A stretch of 64,000 bases of DNA. Origin: Enterococcus saccharolyticus subsp. saccharolyticus. GTDB lineage: Bacteria > Bacillota > Bacilli > Lactobacillales > Enterococcaceae. The DNA lies in the NCBI RefSeq assembly GCF_029023825.1, contig NZ_CP118957.1, forward strand, positions 1,465,501 through 1,529,500, in the 5' to 3' direction. The notes under the pieces were generated by a model. The model saw only the letters and a list, made by a program, of their open reading frames with translations. It searched no databases and had not been told where the DNA came from. Of this stretch, positions 9,128 through 17,363 are shown in pieces; the stretch's first letter is position 1, and every line of letters begins with the position of its first letter. Position numbers and translations under genes: made by a program.

Positions 9128-10960
9128 ATGCATAATTTAGAAGAAATGAAAAAGCGTCAGGAAAAGATCCGTAACTTTTCCATTATTGCGCATATTGACC
9201 ACGGAAAATCGACTTTAGCCGACCGTATTCTAGAAAAAACAAATACGGTAAGTTCTCGTGAGATGCAAGCCCAACTCCTTGATTCCATGGATTTAGAACG
9301 AGAACGTGGCATTACGATTAAATTAAATGCTGTCGAATTAAACTATACTGCACAAGATGGGGAAACTTACATCTTCCATCTAATTGACACTCCTGGACAC
9401 GTCGATTTCACTTATGAAGTATCACGAAGTTTAGCTGCCTGCGAAGGCGCAATTTTAGTTGTTGATGCTGCCCAAGGAATCGAAGCACAGACTCTTGCCA
9501 ATGTTTATTTAGCCTTAGACAATGATTTAGAAATCCTACCTGTCATTAACAAAATTGACTTACCTGCCGCTGATCCAGAACGCGTTCGTAAAGAAATTGA
9601 AGATGTGATTGGGATTGATGCTAGCGAGGCTGTTTTAGCTAGTGCTAAAGCAGGGATTGGTATTGAAGATATTCTTGAACAAATCGTCGAATACGTTCCA
9701 CAACCACAAGGCGATTTAGATGCCCCTTTAAAAGCCTTAATCTTTGATTCGGTTTACGATGCTTATCGTGGGGTTGTTTTAAATGTCCGTGTCATGGACG
9801 GTGTCATTCGTCCAGGGGATAAAATTAAAATGATGAGTAACGGCAAAACTTTCGATGTTACAGAAGTTGGTGTCTTCTCACCCAAAGCAATCCAACGCGA
9901 TTACTTGATGGTTGGTGATGTTGGTTATGTGACCGCCGCAATTAAGACCGTTCAAGATACACGTGTGGGTGATACAATTACGTTAGCAAATAATCCAGCA
10001 ACTGAAGCACTTGAAGGATATCGTCAAATGAATCCTATGGTTTATTGCGGATTGTACCCTATCGATACTTCTCGTTACAACGATTTACGTGAAGCCTTAG
10101 AAAAATTACAATTAAACGATGCCGCCTTGCAATTCGAACCAGAAACATCGCAAGCACTTGGATTTGGTTTCCGTTGTGGATTCTTAGGTCTTCTGCACAT
10201 GGACGTTATCCAAGAACGTTTAGAACGTGAATTTAATTTAGAGTTAATTACAACTGCACCATCAGTAATCTATCATGTCAACAAAACAGATGGGTCTACA
10301 GTAATTGTCGATAACCCTGCTGAGTTCCCTGAACCAGTTACCATTGATAGCGTAGAAGAACCTTACGTAAAAGCCCAAATTATGGTACCAAATGATTATG
10401 TTGGTGCTGTAATGGAACTTGCACAACGTAAACGTGGCGATTTTGTGACAATGGATTATCTAGATGATTATCGTGTCAATGTTGTTTATGAAATCCCCCT
10501 ATCAGAAATTGTTTTTGATTTCTTTGATAAATTAAAATCAAGTACCAAAGGCTATGCGTCATTGGATTACGAAATGTCCGGATATCGCACCAGCCGTCTT
10601 GTGAAAATGGATATCTTGTTAAACAGCGAAAAAGTCGACGCATTAAGCTTTATCGTTCACCGCGATTTTGCATTCGAGCGTGGAAAAGCCATCGTTGAGA
10701 AATTGAAAAAATTAATCCCTCGTCAACAATTTGAAGTCCCTGTCCAAGCAGCAATCGGCCAAAAAATTGTCGCTCGTTCAGACATCAAAGCCTTACGTAA
10801 AAACGTTTTGGCAAAATGTTACGGTGGTGACGTTTCTCGTAAGCGTAAATTACTTGAGAAACAAAAAGAAGGTAAAAAACGAATGAAACAAATCGGTTCA
10901 GTCGAAGTACCACAAGACGCATTCATGGCAGTTCTTAAGATGGATGATGATGCAAAGTAG
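9128..10960 (+). CDS. lepA: elongation factor 4 (LepA)
   Basis: LepA is a ribosome-associated GTPase that acts on stalled or mis-set ribosomes and influences initiation. G motifs are clear: AHIDHGKST (G1), RGITIK (G2), DTPGHVDF (G3) and NKIDLP (G4), followed by EF-G-like domains and the LepA-specific C-terminal domain ([19 protein letters not shown]). ATG 9128 lies 7 nt after GAGGAA; the more upstream in-frame ATG at 9113 overlaps that site. 610 residues, the usual length. It is monocistronic, followed by a strong hairpin. Confidence 0.97.
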   Translation: MHNLEEMKKRQEKIRNFSIIAHIDHGKSTLADRILEKTNTVSSREMQAQLLDSMDLERERGITIKLNAVELNYTAQDGETYIFHLIDTPGHVDFTYEVSRSLAACEGAILVVDAAQGIEAQTLANVYLALDNDLEILPVINKIDLPAADPERVRKEIEDVIGIDASEAVLASAKAGIGIEDILEQIVEYVPQPQGDLDAPLKALIFDSVYDAYRGVVLNVRVMDGVIRPGDKIKMMSNGKTFDVTEVGVFSPKAIQRDYLMVGDVGYVTAAIKTVQDTRVGDTITLANNPATEALEGYRQMNPMVYCGLYPIDTSRYNDLREALEKLQLNDAALQFEPETSQALGFGFRCGFLGLLHMDVIQERLEREFNLELITTAPSVIYHVNKTDGSTVIVDNPAEFPEPVTIDSVEEPYVKAQIMVPNDYVGAVMELAQRKRGDFVTMDYLDDYRVNVVYEIPLSEIVFDFFDKLKSSTKGYASLDYEMSGYRTSRLVKMDILLNSEKVDALSFIVHRDFAFERGKAIVEKLKKLIPRQQFEVPVQAAIGQKIVARSDIKALRKNVLAKCYGGDVSRKRKLLEKQKEGKKRMKQIGSVEVPQDAFMAVLKMDDDAK

Positions 10961-10969
10961 ATATATCAA

Positions 10970-10999
10970 GGGTTTAGCAAAATTGCTAAACCCTTTTTT
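10970..10999 (+). terminator. lepA terminator
   Basis: Arms GGGTTTAGCAA and TTGCTAAACCC followed by six T. Confidence 0.88.
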
Positions 11000-11042
11000 C
11001 TTTATTTTAATATGCTAAAATCAGCAATTTATAAAAAATACG

Positions 11043-11109
11043 ACGTTCAGGCATAAAAACACAACGCTTAGGATGAAAACGGTTTCTAACTTCTTTTTCA
11101 TGATATAGT
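11043..11109 (+). promoter_or_regulatory. direct-repeat operator and promoter, LytTR type
   Basis: Two 9-bp repeats, ACGTTCAGG (11043-11051) and ACGCTTAGG (11064-11072), begin 21 bp apart with a 12-bp spacer. This is the layout bound by LytTR-domain activators such as AgrA and ComE. A -10 TATAGT (11104-11109) begins exactly 40 nt after the second repeat begins, and the -35 position is poor (GGTTTC), as in activator-dependent promoters. The same arrangement recurs at 12225. The binding protein is not encoded in the window. Confidence 0.6.
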
Positions 11110-11148
11110 CATTGTGAAAAAACAAATCAAAAGTGAGGTATAGTGCAG

Positions 11149-11538
11149 ATGAAAAAAATAAAACTTTATCAAGTTTATCCATTAATTTCAAGTTGCAGTT
11201 TTATCCTAGCTCAAGTATTCATAACTAATTATAACCTTAGAGAATTCCAACCAATCTTTCAATATCTATATTTTAATATTCTATTTCCAGTAGCTTATAT
11301 GTTTTTTATGGGTTATCTTATTCCTTTGTTTTTATCAATAAAAGTCACAAAACTTGTTAAACGTATATTAATGGCCAGTACATCAGTCTTTTTACTAGCA
11401 TGTATGATTATATATATCTACTTCTTTTTCAATAATCATGGGGTTATCTTTACGAATCACCAAGATTTGTTACTAGGGATTTTTAGTGGGCTATTGTTAG
11501 GGATTACAAGTGCTTGTTATACAGATGATAATCCTTAA
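11149..11538 (+). CDS. four-segment membrane protein of unknown function
   Basis: A 129-residue very hydrophobic protein with four likely membrane helices (LISSCSFILAQVFI, LYFNILFPVAYMFFMGYL, LMASTSVFLLACMIIYIYFFF, LLLGIFSGLLLGITSA) and a basic N-terminus. The ATG at 11149 is 10 nt after GTGAGG; a GTG at 11143 is possible but too close to that site. The gene lies directly under the direct-repeat promoter at 11043 and its codons are more AT-rich than lepA. Such proteins accompany LytTR regulators or serve as peptide immunity proteins, but there is no specific match I can claim. Confidence 0.65.
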   Translation: MKKIKLYQVYPLISSCSFILAQVFITNYNLREFQPIFQYLYFNILFPVAYMFFMGYLIPLFLSIKVTKLVKRILMASTSVFLLACMIIYIYFFFNNHGVIFTNHQDLLLGIFSGLLLGITSACYTDDNP

Positions 11539-11548
11539 GGAAAACAAT

Positions 11549-11674
11549 ATGGACATTAAGTTTATTCTTGTTGAGAATCGTACAGTTGAAGAAGAAGCTT
11601 TAAGAAACACACTCAATGAAATGAAAACTTCTGATGAAATACAATTAGGATTTTTAAAATACGGCATTCAATAA
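11549..11674 (+). CDS. 41-residue small ORF
   Basis: MDIKFILVEN and on to KYGIQ, 41 residues, acidic, no membrane segment. It begins 10 nt after the membrane-protein stop with an AAGGA site 7 nt before the ATG, so it would be the second gene of the same transcript. It is too short for a family call. It could be a fragment of a longer gene, but it has its own start and stop and a reasonable ribosome site. Confidence 0.45.
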   Translation: MDIKFILVENRTVEEEALRNTLNEMKTSDEIQLGFLKYGIQ

Positions 11675-11708
11675 ATTCCTTTTTTCTAGAACTTTATCCT
11701 TTGTTCGC

Positions 11709-11737
11709 TTTACAGCAAGCACAAATGCTCTTATTGT
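11709..11737 (+). promoter_or_regulatory. possible mepB promoter
   Basis: TTTACA (11709-11714), 17 nt, TATTGT (11732-11737), 40 nt before the mepB start. Confidence 0.4.
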
Positions 11738-11777
11738 AGAACTATACTACTTCGAATACTTAAAGGAGCAAACAACC

Positions 11778-12215
11778 ATGAAATCAATCCCTATCCTAAA
11801 TCATGTATTGGGACCTTTCGAAATCATAAAGCATGAGCATTGGAATAGTGACTACGAAGCTATGATTATTCAATTAAAAGATTCAACTAGAATAAGAACA
11901 CGTATCGCCAAAAGCACACCTAAAAAGGAAGGATATTTTACAGTGTTTTGGGAAAAAAACGACGTCAACAAAAATATTCCCTTCTCTGATACAAATTCTC
12001 CTGAATTATTAGCAATCATTGTCTGTGATTCAAATAGAAAAGGTCTTTTTTTATTCCCCAAAGAGATTGCAATTGAAAAGAAAATCGTATCTACCAATAA
12101 TGCTAAAGGAAGAATGGCGATGCGTGTGTATCCGACGTGGTGTTTACATTTAAACAAAACAGCAACGGCCACACAAAAATGGCAAATAAACTATTTTAAA
12201 GACTTATCAGAGTAA
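11778..12215 (+). CDS. mepB: MepB family protein
   Basis: A 145-residue soluble protein matching the MepB family known from the Staphylococcus mepRAB locus. Typical pieces are the opening GPFEIIKHEHWNSDYEA, the middle KSTPKKEGYFTVFW, the FPKE stretch, and the end RVYPTWCLHLNKTATATQKW followed by NYFKDLS. In staphylococci mepB lies beside a MarR regulator and a MATE pump; neither is present here. The biochemical function of MepB is not established. ATG 11778 follows AAAGGAGC. It stands between the two direct-repeat promoters but has its own upstream promoter-like hexamers. Confidence 0.85.
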   Translation: MKSIPILNHVLGPFEIIKHEHWNSDYEAMIIQLKDSTRIRTRIAKSTPKKEGYFTVFWEKNDVNKNIPFSDTNSPELLAIIVCDSNRKGLFLFPKEIAIEKKIVSTNNAKGRMAMRVYPTWCLHLNKTATATQKWQINYFKDLSE

Positions 12216-12224
12216 ATCCAGTCT

Positions 12225-12291
12225 ACGTTCAGTCATAAATATACTACGTTTTAGACAAAAAAACGTTACCTGATGAAAAACATGTTATGAT
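12225..12291 (+). promoter_or_regulatory. second direct-repeat operator and promoter, LytTR type
   Basis: Repeats ACGTTCAGT (12225-12233) and ACGTTTTAG (12246-12254) begin 21 bp apart, and -10 TATGAT (12286-12291) begins 40 nt after the second repeat begins: the same geometry as at 11043. The spacer also shares CATAAA with that site. The -35 region is again poor. Confidence 0.6.
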
Positions 12292-12322
12292 AAAAATAAA
12301 AACGATAAGGAGTTGCTGAAAA

Positions 12323-12421
12323 ATGATTGCAATTATTTTCGACTTTGTTGGTCAACTATTTTCAGGTATTAGTTTTGGAAAAATGAAGGATATTCATGAG
12401 GAAGAAAATCAAACAAAATAA
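12323..12421 (+). CDS. 32-residue amphipathic small protein
   Basis: A 32-residue product with a hydrophobic first half (MIAIIFDFVGQLFSGISFG) and a charged second half (KMKDIHEEENQTK). The ribosome site is AAGGAG (12307-12312), 10 nt before ATG, and the second direct-repeat promoter lies just upstream. Shape and size recall small membrane-active peptides such as Fst-type toxins or secreted peptides, but there is no sequence identity I can point to, no Gly-Gly leader, and no proven antisense RNA. Function unknown; the promoter and ribosome site are the reasons to take it seriously. Confidence 0.55.
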   Translation: MIAIIFDFVGQLFSGISFGKMKDIHEEENQTK

Positions 12422-12594
12422 GCCATGTAAGAAACGAATCGCTATGAGAAATCCTCTTTTCTTTTAGTTTACTTGTATTTGTCATAGTGCTCTCTGTTTG
12501 AAAAAGCATTAATTTAGATAAGCTTATAAAAAAGATGACGAGTTCCATAGTTTCAGTCTGTATGTAGATAACTAGTTTTTTCAAACTATTAACG
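12422..12594. other. AT-rich gap between the 32-residue ORF and cas6
   Basis: No gene with a convincing start was found here. I looked for CRISPR repeats beside cas6 and saw none. Confidence 0.5.
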
Positions 12595-12637
12595 AAAGAG
12601 AGCGCTGGATACAGCCAAATGACCTATCGCTCTCTTT
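12595..12637 (-). terminator. possible cas6 terminator
   Basis: Arms AAAGAGAGCG and CGCTCTCTTT around a 23-nt loop, just 3' of cas6; the T-run is short. Confidence 0.55.
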
Positions 12638-12661
12638 AAACTTTTGTCCCCCTTCATCACC

Positions 12662-13525
12662 TCAACTATAATCAACGGTATAATAACCAAATCCATGGGT
12701 CGAATCACGACCAATATGCAGACGTTTTCCTGCCTCTAACAATGGGGTAAAAGGGGTAATTTCTCCTTTAAAACTGAAGGAACCGATAATATTATCCATA
12801 CGAAGTTCATTGTCTTTTTGATTCATTGAATAGCGTCTAAATTTATCTCTTTGCCAATTATGATCAACCATTTGCACTTTTTCTACTTCTGCTAACATTG
12901 TTTCAAGATTCCATTCCATTTGATGCTTTGTATAAGCCTGCGAAATCAAACTCATTCGCCGTGCAAGTGCCCGAATGATATCCGTAAAAGAAGGCTCTTC
13001 AATTAATTCATGACTTTTCTCTAATCGTAGTGGCGTGACAAAATCCATATAAACAAAAGAAGTGTCGACTTGATTGCAGATAAGTGGTTGTGGTCTAGCA
13101 TTTTTAAGCCACAACTGATTTTCACGCCAAACCAATTTCTGAGTGACAGGATTGGTAATTTTTAGTAACTCAAAAGAAATTTTTTGTACTCCCCATCCCG
13201 TATAGTTCATTTGCTGAATAGCATGAATAATTAAACTTATGCCTTCAACATTGATACCAAAGTATGTTAGATCAAACACACATTGGTCGCCTTTATGCCA
13301 ACTTGTTTTATCTTGTGTCGATACATAGATGACAAAAGGTTTGACTGAGCCTGCAGATGTTTTAGTATCACTAAAATATTTTTTATACGTTTGTAAGTCA
13401 ACCATCCTATGCAACGTATGGCCAAATATCCCTCTGATTGTTGAGCCAAGATAAGGTGGTAAATTCCCACTTTCTTTTGCAACAAACGTCGCTTGCAGTG
13501 TAATCGAATTCATATATTCAAACAT
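12662..13525 (-). CDS. cas6: orphan Cas6-type CRISPR pre-crRNA endoribonuclease
   Basis: Cas6 proteins are RAMP-fold ribonucleases that cut CRISPR precursor RNA within its repeats. The 287-residue protein has the N-terminal pattern LPPYLGSTIRGIFGHTLHRM (residues about 22-41), a middle RALARRMSLISQAY, and the C-terminal glycine-rich signature FTPLLEAGKRLHIGRDSTHG then FGYY, characteristic of the Cas6 family of type I and III systems. No other cas gene and no repeat array occurs within the window, so its substrate would have to come from a distant locus. ATG 13525 follows AGGAGGAAGAGA. A TATAAT -10 on the minus strand (13573-13578) lies about 50 nt upstream. Confidence 0.82.
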   Translation of the reverse strand: MFEYMNSITLQATFVAKESGNLPPYLGSTIRGIFGHTLHRMVDLQTYKKYFSDTKTSAGSVKPFVIYVSTQDKTSWHKGDQCVFDLTYFGINVEGISLIIHAIQQMNYTGWGVQKISFELLKITNPVTQKLVWRENQLWLKNARPQPLICNQVDTSFVYMDFVTPLRLEKSHELIEEPSFTDIIRALARRMSLISQAYTKHQMEWNLETMLAEVEKVQMVDHNWQRDKFRRYSMNQKDNELRMDNIIGSFSFKGEITPFTPLLEAGKRLHIGRDSTHGFGYYTVDYS

Positions 13526-13619
13526 TCTCTTCCTCCTAAAGCTAATTTTGGCGCACTTTTTAAAAAAAGCACATTATATATTTTATAGCTTAAAAATGTA
13601 TAAAATATTCTGATATTTA

Positions 13620-13648
13620 TTGTAATATCCTCTATTATACGCTATTGT
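13620..13648 (+). promoter_or_regulatory. promoter of the 85-residue ORF
   Basis: TTGTAA (13620-13625), 17 nt, TATTGT (13643-13648), 30 nt before the start codon; divergent from the cas6 promoter. Confidence 0.5.
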
Positions 13649-13677
13649 ATATAAATAAAATAGGAGGTTTACCTGCA

Positions 13678-13935
13678 ATGAAAGTTGATCGTCTTGAATT
13701 TAAAAAAGTAGTCAATGATGCTGCTCACCTTCGCTTTAATTATAGCCAAATGCGTATTGCTGATGATAGTGCAGACATTCGGGAGGATGAAATTGAATAT
13801 TTGATTGATAATAATATTCATCATCGCGTGATGGAGAATTCAAAACGCAGCCTCTTTGGAGACAAAGTTACTATTAATCCGACTGTAGAAAAAGACTACT
13901 TACTTTTAAAAAAATATACAGAGTATTTCCGCTAA
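13678..13935 (+). CDS. 85-residue protein of unknown function, divergent from cas6
   Basis: An 85-residue charged soluble protein (begins MKVDRLEFKKVVNDAAHLRF, ends KKYTEYFR). Start ATG 13678 lies 8 nt after TAGGAGGT; an in-frame ATG further up would include that site. A hairpin follows the stop directly. I do not recognise a domain. It shares the intergenic region with cas6, which suggests possible joint history but no shared function can be claimed. Confidence 0.65.
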   Translation: MKVDRLEFKKVVNDAAHLRFNYSQMRIADDSADIREDEIEYLIDNNIHHRVMENSKRSLFGDKVTINPTVEKDYLLLKKYTEYFR

Positions 13936-13977
13936 AAAGAAAGGCAATGAACAGCTAACTATTCATTGCCTTTCTTT
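13936..13977. terminator. bidirectional terminator
   Basis: Sixteen-base arms AAAGAAAGGCAATGAA and TTCATTGCCTTTCTTT around a 10-nt loop, between convergent genes. Confidence 0.88.
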
Positions 13978-15249
13978 TTATTCTTCTATTTTGCCAATCG
14001 ATACGGTTTTTTTATTATTATACACATCTTTATCTAATGCATCCGCACTATTCGCAACTAATAATGAGACAAATACATCATTATTTACATTTAAGAATGT
14101 CCGGAACATCCCCGCAAACCAATCGACACCAATCAATAGCGCAATCGATTCTAATGGTAATCCCAGAGAAGTTGCTAAAAATGTTGCAACAACGGCGGCA
14201 CTACCTGGCACGGTAATCGTTCCTAACGTCAACATAATTGACAAACCAATACCAATTAATAATTTCATTAGTGGTAGTTCAATGCCTGCGCTTTGTTGCA
14301 TAAACAAAATCATCACCACATAACACATCGCCGCTCCAGCACTTCCCATAGTCATTCCGACACTCATTGTAAAATTCGTAACATCGCGACGAACGCCAAA
14401 TTTTTCAACACAATCTTTTAACGCTGTTGGGAATGTGATTGCCGAACTTGTTGTTGTTAACGCCACAATCGACATATCCACAAATTTTTTCGGTAGTAAC
14501 ATTGGATTGACCTGACAGCGAATAGCGACTACTGTTGCCATAATCAACATCATCAATACTACACCAATCAACAAAATACCTAAATATTTAATCATTGGGA
14601 AAATAATTTGTAAGCCTGTCGTTCCTGCCACGTTAGCTAATAGACAAAATACCCCAATTGGCGCAACTTTCATCGCTAACTGAATAATATTTAAAATAAT
14701 CGTATGCACTTCTTTCACACCGTCTAAAACCAATGTGTTGCCTGTTTTTTTAACGAGCATATTTAATCCTGCACCAAAGAAAACTGAAAAGACAATAATT
14801 GGAATCATATCTGCAGATGCCATAGATTGAAAGATATTTGTTGAAACAAAATTTGTCACAGTCTCTTGAAACCCTAATGCTTCAGGAACTTCAACAGTCA
14901 GATTTTCAGCAGTCATCATGCCTTTCCCAGGTTGAATGATGGTGGCTAACAAGAACCCCAGTGTTGAAGCAATTACTGTGAAAAATAGAATCCATTTGAA
15001 CGTATTCAACCCCATTTTCACGCCAAATGTGTTGTCTTCTTTTTGTCGTGCCATTTCACCAATCGCAGAAATGACTGATGCCATCACTAAAACAACAATC
15101 GACATTTGAATCAAACGAATAAAAATATCTCCAATAAATTTCAAATTGCCTGCCCATTCGCCGACAACCGTTCCAAAAACCATGCCGCCAACTAATGCAA
15201 TAACCATTTGCGTCGTTGTCGATTTCGTTATAAATGATAATCCCTTCAT
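13978..15249 (-). CDS. dicarboxylate/amino acid:cation symporter (DAACS family)
   Basis: A 423-residue transporter of the GltP/DctA fold with about eight membrane helices and two re-entrant loops. The Ser-rich loop is TTTSSAITFPTAL (about 265-277) and the helix-8 motif is GVDWFAGMFRTFLNVNND, where Asp, Arg and Asn bind substrate and cation in the family. These proteins import acidic or neutral amino acids or C4-dicarboxylates with Na+ or H+. It is divergent from the PucR-type regulator gene, which may control it. ATG 15249 follows GGAGTG. Substrate not deducible. Confidence 0.9.
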   Translation of the reverse strand: MKGLSFITKSTTTQMVIALVGGMVFGTVVGEWAGNLKFIGDIFIRLIQMSIVVLVMASVISAIGEMARQKEDNTFGVKMGLNTFKWILFFTVIASTLGFLLATIIQPGKGMMTAENLTVEVPEALGFQETVTNFVSTNIFQSMASADMIPIIVFSVFFGAGLNMLVKKTGNTLVLDGVKEVHTIILNIIQLAMKVAPIGVFCLLANVAGTTGLQIIFPMIKYLGILLIGVVLMMLIMATVVAIRCQVNPMLLPKKFVDMSIVALTTTSSAITFPTALKDCVEKFGVRRDVTNFTMSVGMTMGSAGAAMCYVVMILFMQQSAGIELPLMKLLIGIGLSIMLTLGTITVPGSAAVVATFLATSLGLPLESIALLIGVDWFAGMFRTFLNVNNDVFVSLLVANSADALDKDVYNNKKTVSIGKIEE

Positions 15250-15678
15250 AACCCCACACTCCTATTTTTTATTAAGAATATTATAACTAAAATTTCTTTA
15301 TAAAGAATTAGTCATCAAGTATGAGAATAATTCTTTATTTGTCTATTTTAACTAAAAACCAACAAAGGATTTCTTTTTAATTAAACGTGCTTTTTCTTTG
15401 CCTTATTTGTTTATTTCTCACAATTATTACATTTTATCCAGACAAGAAAGAAAAACAAAAGATACCTCTTTTTGTTTCTGACTATTTGGTCTAGTGCTGC
15501 CGTTCAAACTGCGCTGTTAAACAATATTTACTTCAATAGTCCATGAATTGCGTTAAATCAAATCTGACTTGCCATTTTGTATATTGTATAGTATAACTCT
15601 ATACAAACAATAAGACATTGTGCTGATATACCAAAAATTTATTTTTTTCGTGCGCAATGTACAAAAAAAGGAGTCCTT
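15250..15678. promoter_or_regulatory. 429-bp divergent control region, symporter / PucR regulator
   Basis: No gene here. It contains two perfect dyads. AAAGAATTA / TAATTCTTT (15302-15310 and 15328-15336) lies 53 nt upstream of the symporter start. TTGTATAG / CTATACAA (15584-15591 and 15599-15606, 7-nt spacer) overlaps a possible plus-strand promoter TTGTAT (15577) -17- TATACA (15600). Either could be an operator for the adjacent regulator. The middle is AT-rich without clear signals. Confidence 0.45.
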
Positions 15679-17289
15679 ATGCAACTTCACGCCTTATTAA
15701 ATGCAGATGAAACCCATTATATTCAAATTGCTAACCAACAAGCAGACCTTTCTAGAGAAGTGACGACTGTCGGAATGATGGAAGCCCCTGACATTATCGA
15801 CTTCTTAGTAGAAGGACAACTATTGGTAACAACAGGTTTTCATTTCTATCAAGATATTCCTGCACTAACGAGTTTAATTCAAGAGATGCACCAGCGAAAA
15901 TGTGCAGCTATCGGTATTAAAGATCAACGCTACTTCAAGCAAATTCCACAAGAAGTATTAGCGATTGCTGATGAATTACAATTTCCCGTACTATTGCTCC
16001 CAAAAGATGTTGGTTTATCTGTTGTTGTGCGTGATTTGTTGCATCGCTTATTAGAATCACAATCAAACGCACTGACACGCATTATCGAACACACCAATAA
16101 GTTATCAACTTTTATTTTAGAAGAAGGTCACACGAGTCTGTTCTTAGAAAAAATTGCTACGATTATCAATAAAGAACTTTTTTTGATTAATTCGCATTAT
16201 GTCGTGACCTATACAAGTAAAAATATCCATGTTCATGCCCAACAAATTGGACAAACGTTAAAAACGTCATTCACACAAAAATTATTAGATTTATCCGAAC
16301 CCTTAATTGGCATGTATGAAAATCATACTGTGGCTATATTGCCGATTAATACTGATTTTCAATCCGATAGCTTATTTTTGGGTATCTTAGATTATGAGCA
16401 AGGGAATAAAGAAGCCACACTCTTATTACAACAAATTGTCAACTTGCTGGGTTTCTCTACTCTACGCACATTAATTAACGAAGAAGCCCAACGACAAATT
16501 AAAAATGATTTATTTGCATCAATTATTTCTAAAAAAATTGATGCCTCTGTTTTAGCTGAACAATTGCGTTTACAAGAAATTGATACACTCACTTCTCACA
16601 AATGTGCCATCCTTTCGATTCATCAACCGTCTACCATGCAGCTAATTAGTTATAAAATGGTTCGCAAAGTTCATGATTATTTAAAATGGTTTTTAGATGA
16701 AGAACAATTAGACTATCAATTAGTAATTAATGGAGAAGAATTGGTTTTTCTCATTCCTGCACCCGATATGACGCGTGAGCGATTGCATCAATTACAAGTA
16801 TTTTTGGCTGAACAAATTCCGACTCCTTATACTTTTGTAATTGGCTATTCCCACAGTGACTTACCTTTAACGCAAACCCACATCTTGGTGAAAGAAGCTA
16901 GCGAAGCATTGACCTTACTGACAAATCATCCTGAATTAACGCTGATTGAATATCGTCCTAAAGTAATTTCTGAATTACTGCAATTAATTCCAGCTAGCGA
17001 ACAAGCAAGTTATATAGAAGATAATTTACTGGCGTTACTTCAATTAGAAAATTCTGTCGAAAAAACTGAGTTAATTGAAACCTTGTATCAGTATTTCTAT
17101 CATTCACGAGCGATTAATAAAGTTGCTAGTTCACTCTTTTTACATCGGAACACGGTAATTTATCGTTTGAAAAAAATAGAGCAAATTTTAGGTGTTTCTT
17201 TAGAAGATCCCGAAGTCCGTATGCGATTGACTGTTGCTATCTTATTACTCAGAAATCATGAGCTCTCTTTATTAGATTCTTCAAATTAA
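15679..17289 (+). CDS. PucR-family transcriptional regulator
   Basis: A 536-residue cytosolic regulator. The N-terminal about 120 residues form the PucR (purine catabolism regulatory) domain (MMEAPDIIDFLVEGQLLVTT), the middle is the GGDEF-like sensory part, and the C-terminus is the PucR helix-turn-helix (NKVASSLFLHRNTVIYRLKK, about residues 477-496). Family members sense purines, polyamines or amino acids and usually activate a nearby transport or catabolic operon. Candidate targets are the divergent symporter and the decayed ABC/amidohydrolase operon 1.3 kb downstream of its end. ATG 15679 follows AAAGGAG. Confidence 0.88.
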   Translation: MQLHALLNADETHYIQIANQQADLSREVTTVGMMEAPDIIDFLVEGQLLVTTGFHFYQDIPALTSLIQEMHQRKCAAIGIKDQRYFKQIPQEVLAIADELQFPVLLLPKDVGLSVVVRDLLHRLLESQSNALTRIIEHTNKLSTFILEEGHTSLFLEKIATIINKELFLINSHYVVTYTSKNIHVHAQQIGQTLKTSFTQKLLDLSEPLIGMYENHTVAILPINTDFQSDSLFLGILDYEQGNKEATLLLQQIVNLLGFSTLRTLINEEAQRQIKNDLFASIISKKIDASVLAEQLRLQEIDTLTSHKCAILSIHQPSTMQLISYKMVRKVHDYLKWFLDEEQLDYQLVINGEELVFLIPAPDMTRERLHQLQVFLAEQIPTPYTFVIGYSHSDLPLTQTHILVKEASEALTLLTNHPELTLIEYRPKVISELLQLIPASEQASYIEDNLLALLQLENSVEKTELIETLYQYFYHSRAINKVASSLFLHRNTVIYRLKKIEQILGVSLEDPEVRMRLTVAILLLRNHELSLLDSSN

Positions 17290-17363
17290 AATGTTTTCCC
17301 TCTTTCATGCAACATTTATGTTAAAATAAGAAGAAATGAACAATGAAGTTGAGGTGTCACTGA

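Noticed and set aside
12369-12584. Minus-strand 71-codon frame opposite the 32-residue ORF
   Set aside because: TTG start without a ribosome site; overlaps the better-supported plus-strand ORF.
15501-15560. Further LytTR-type repeats before the PucR gene (CGTTCAAA, TGTTAAAC, CGTTAAAT)
   Set aside because: Spacings of 14 and 36 bp do not match the 21-bp phase seen at 11043 and 12225.
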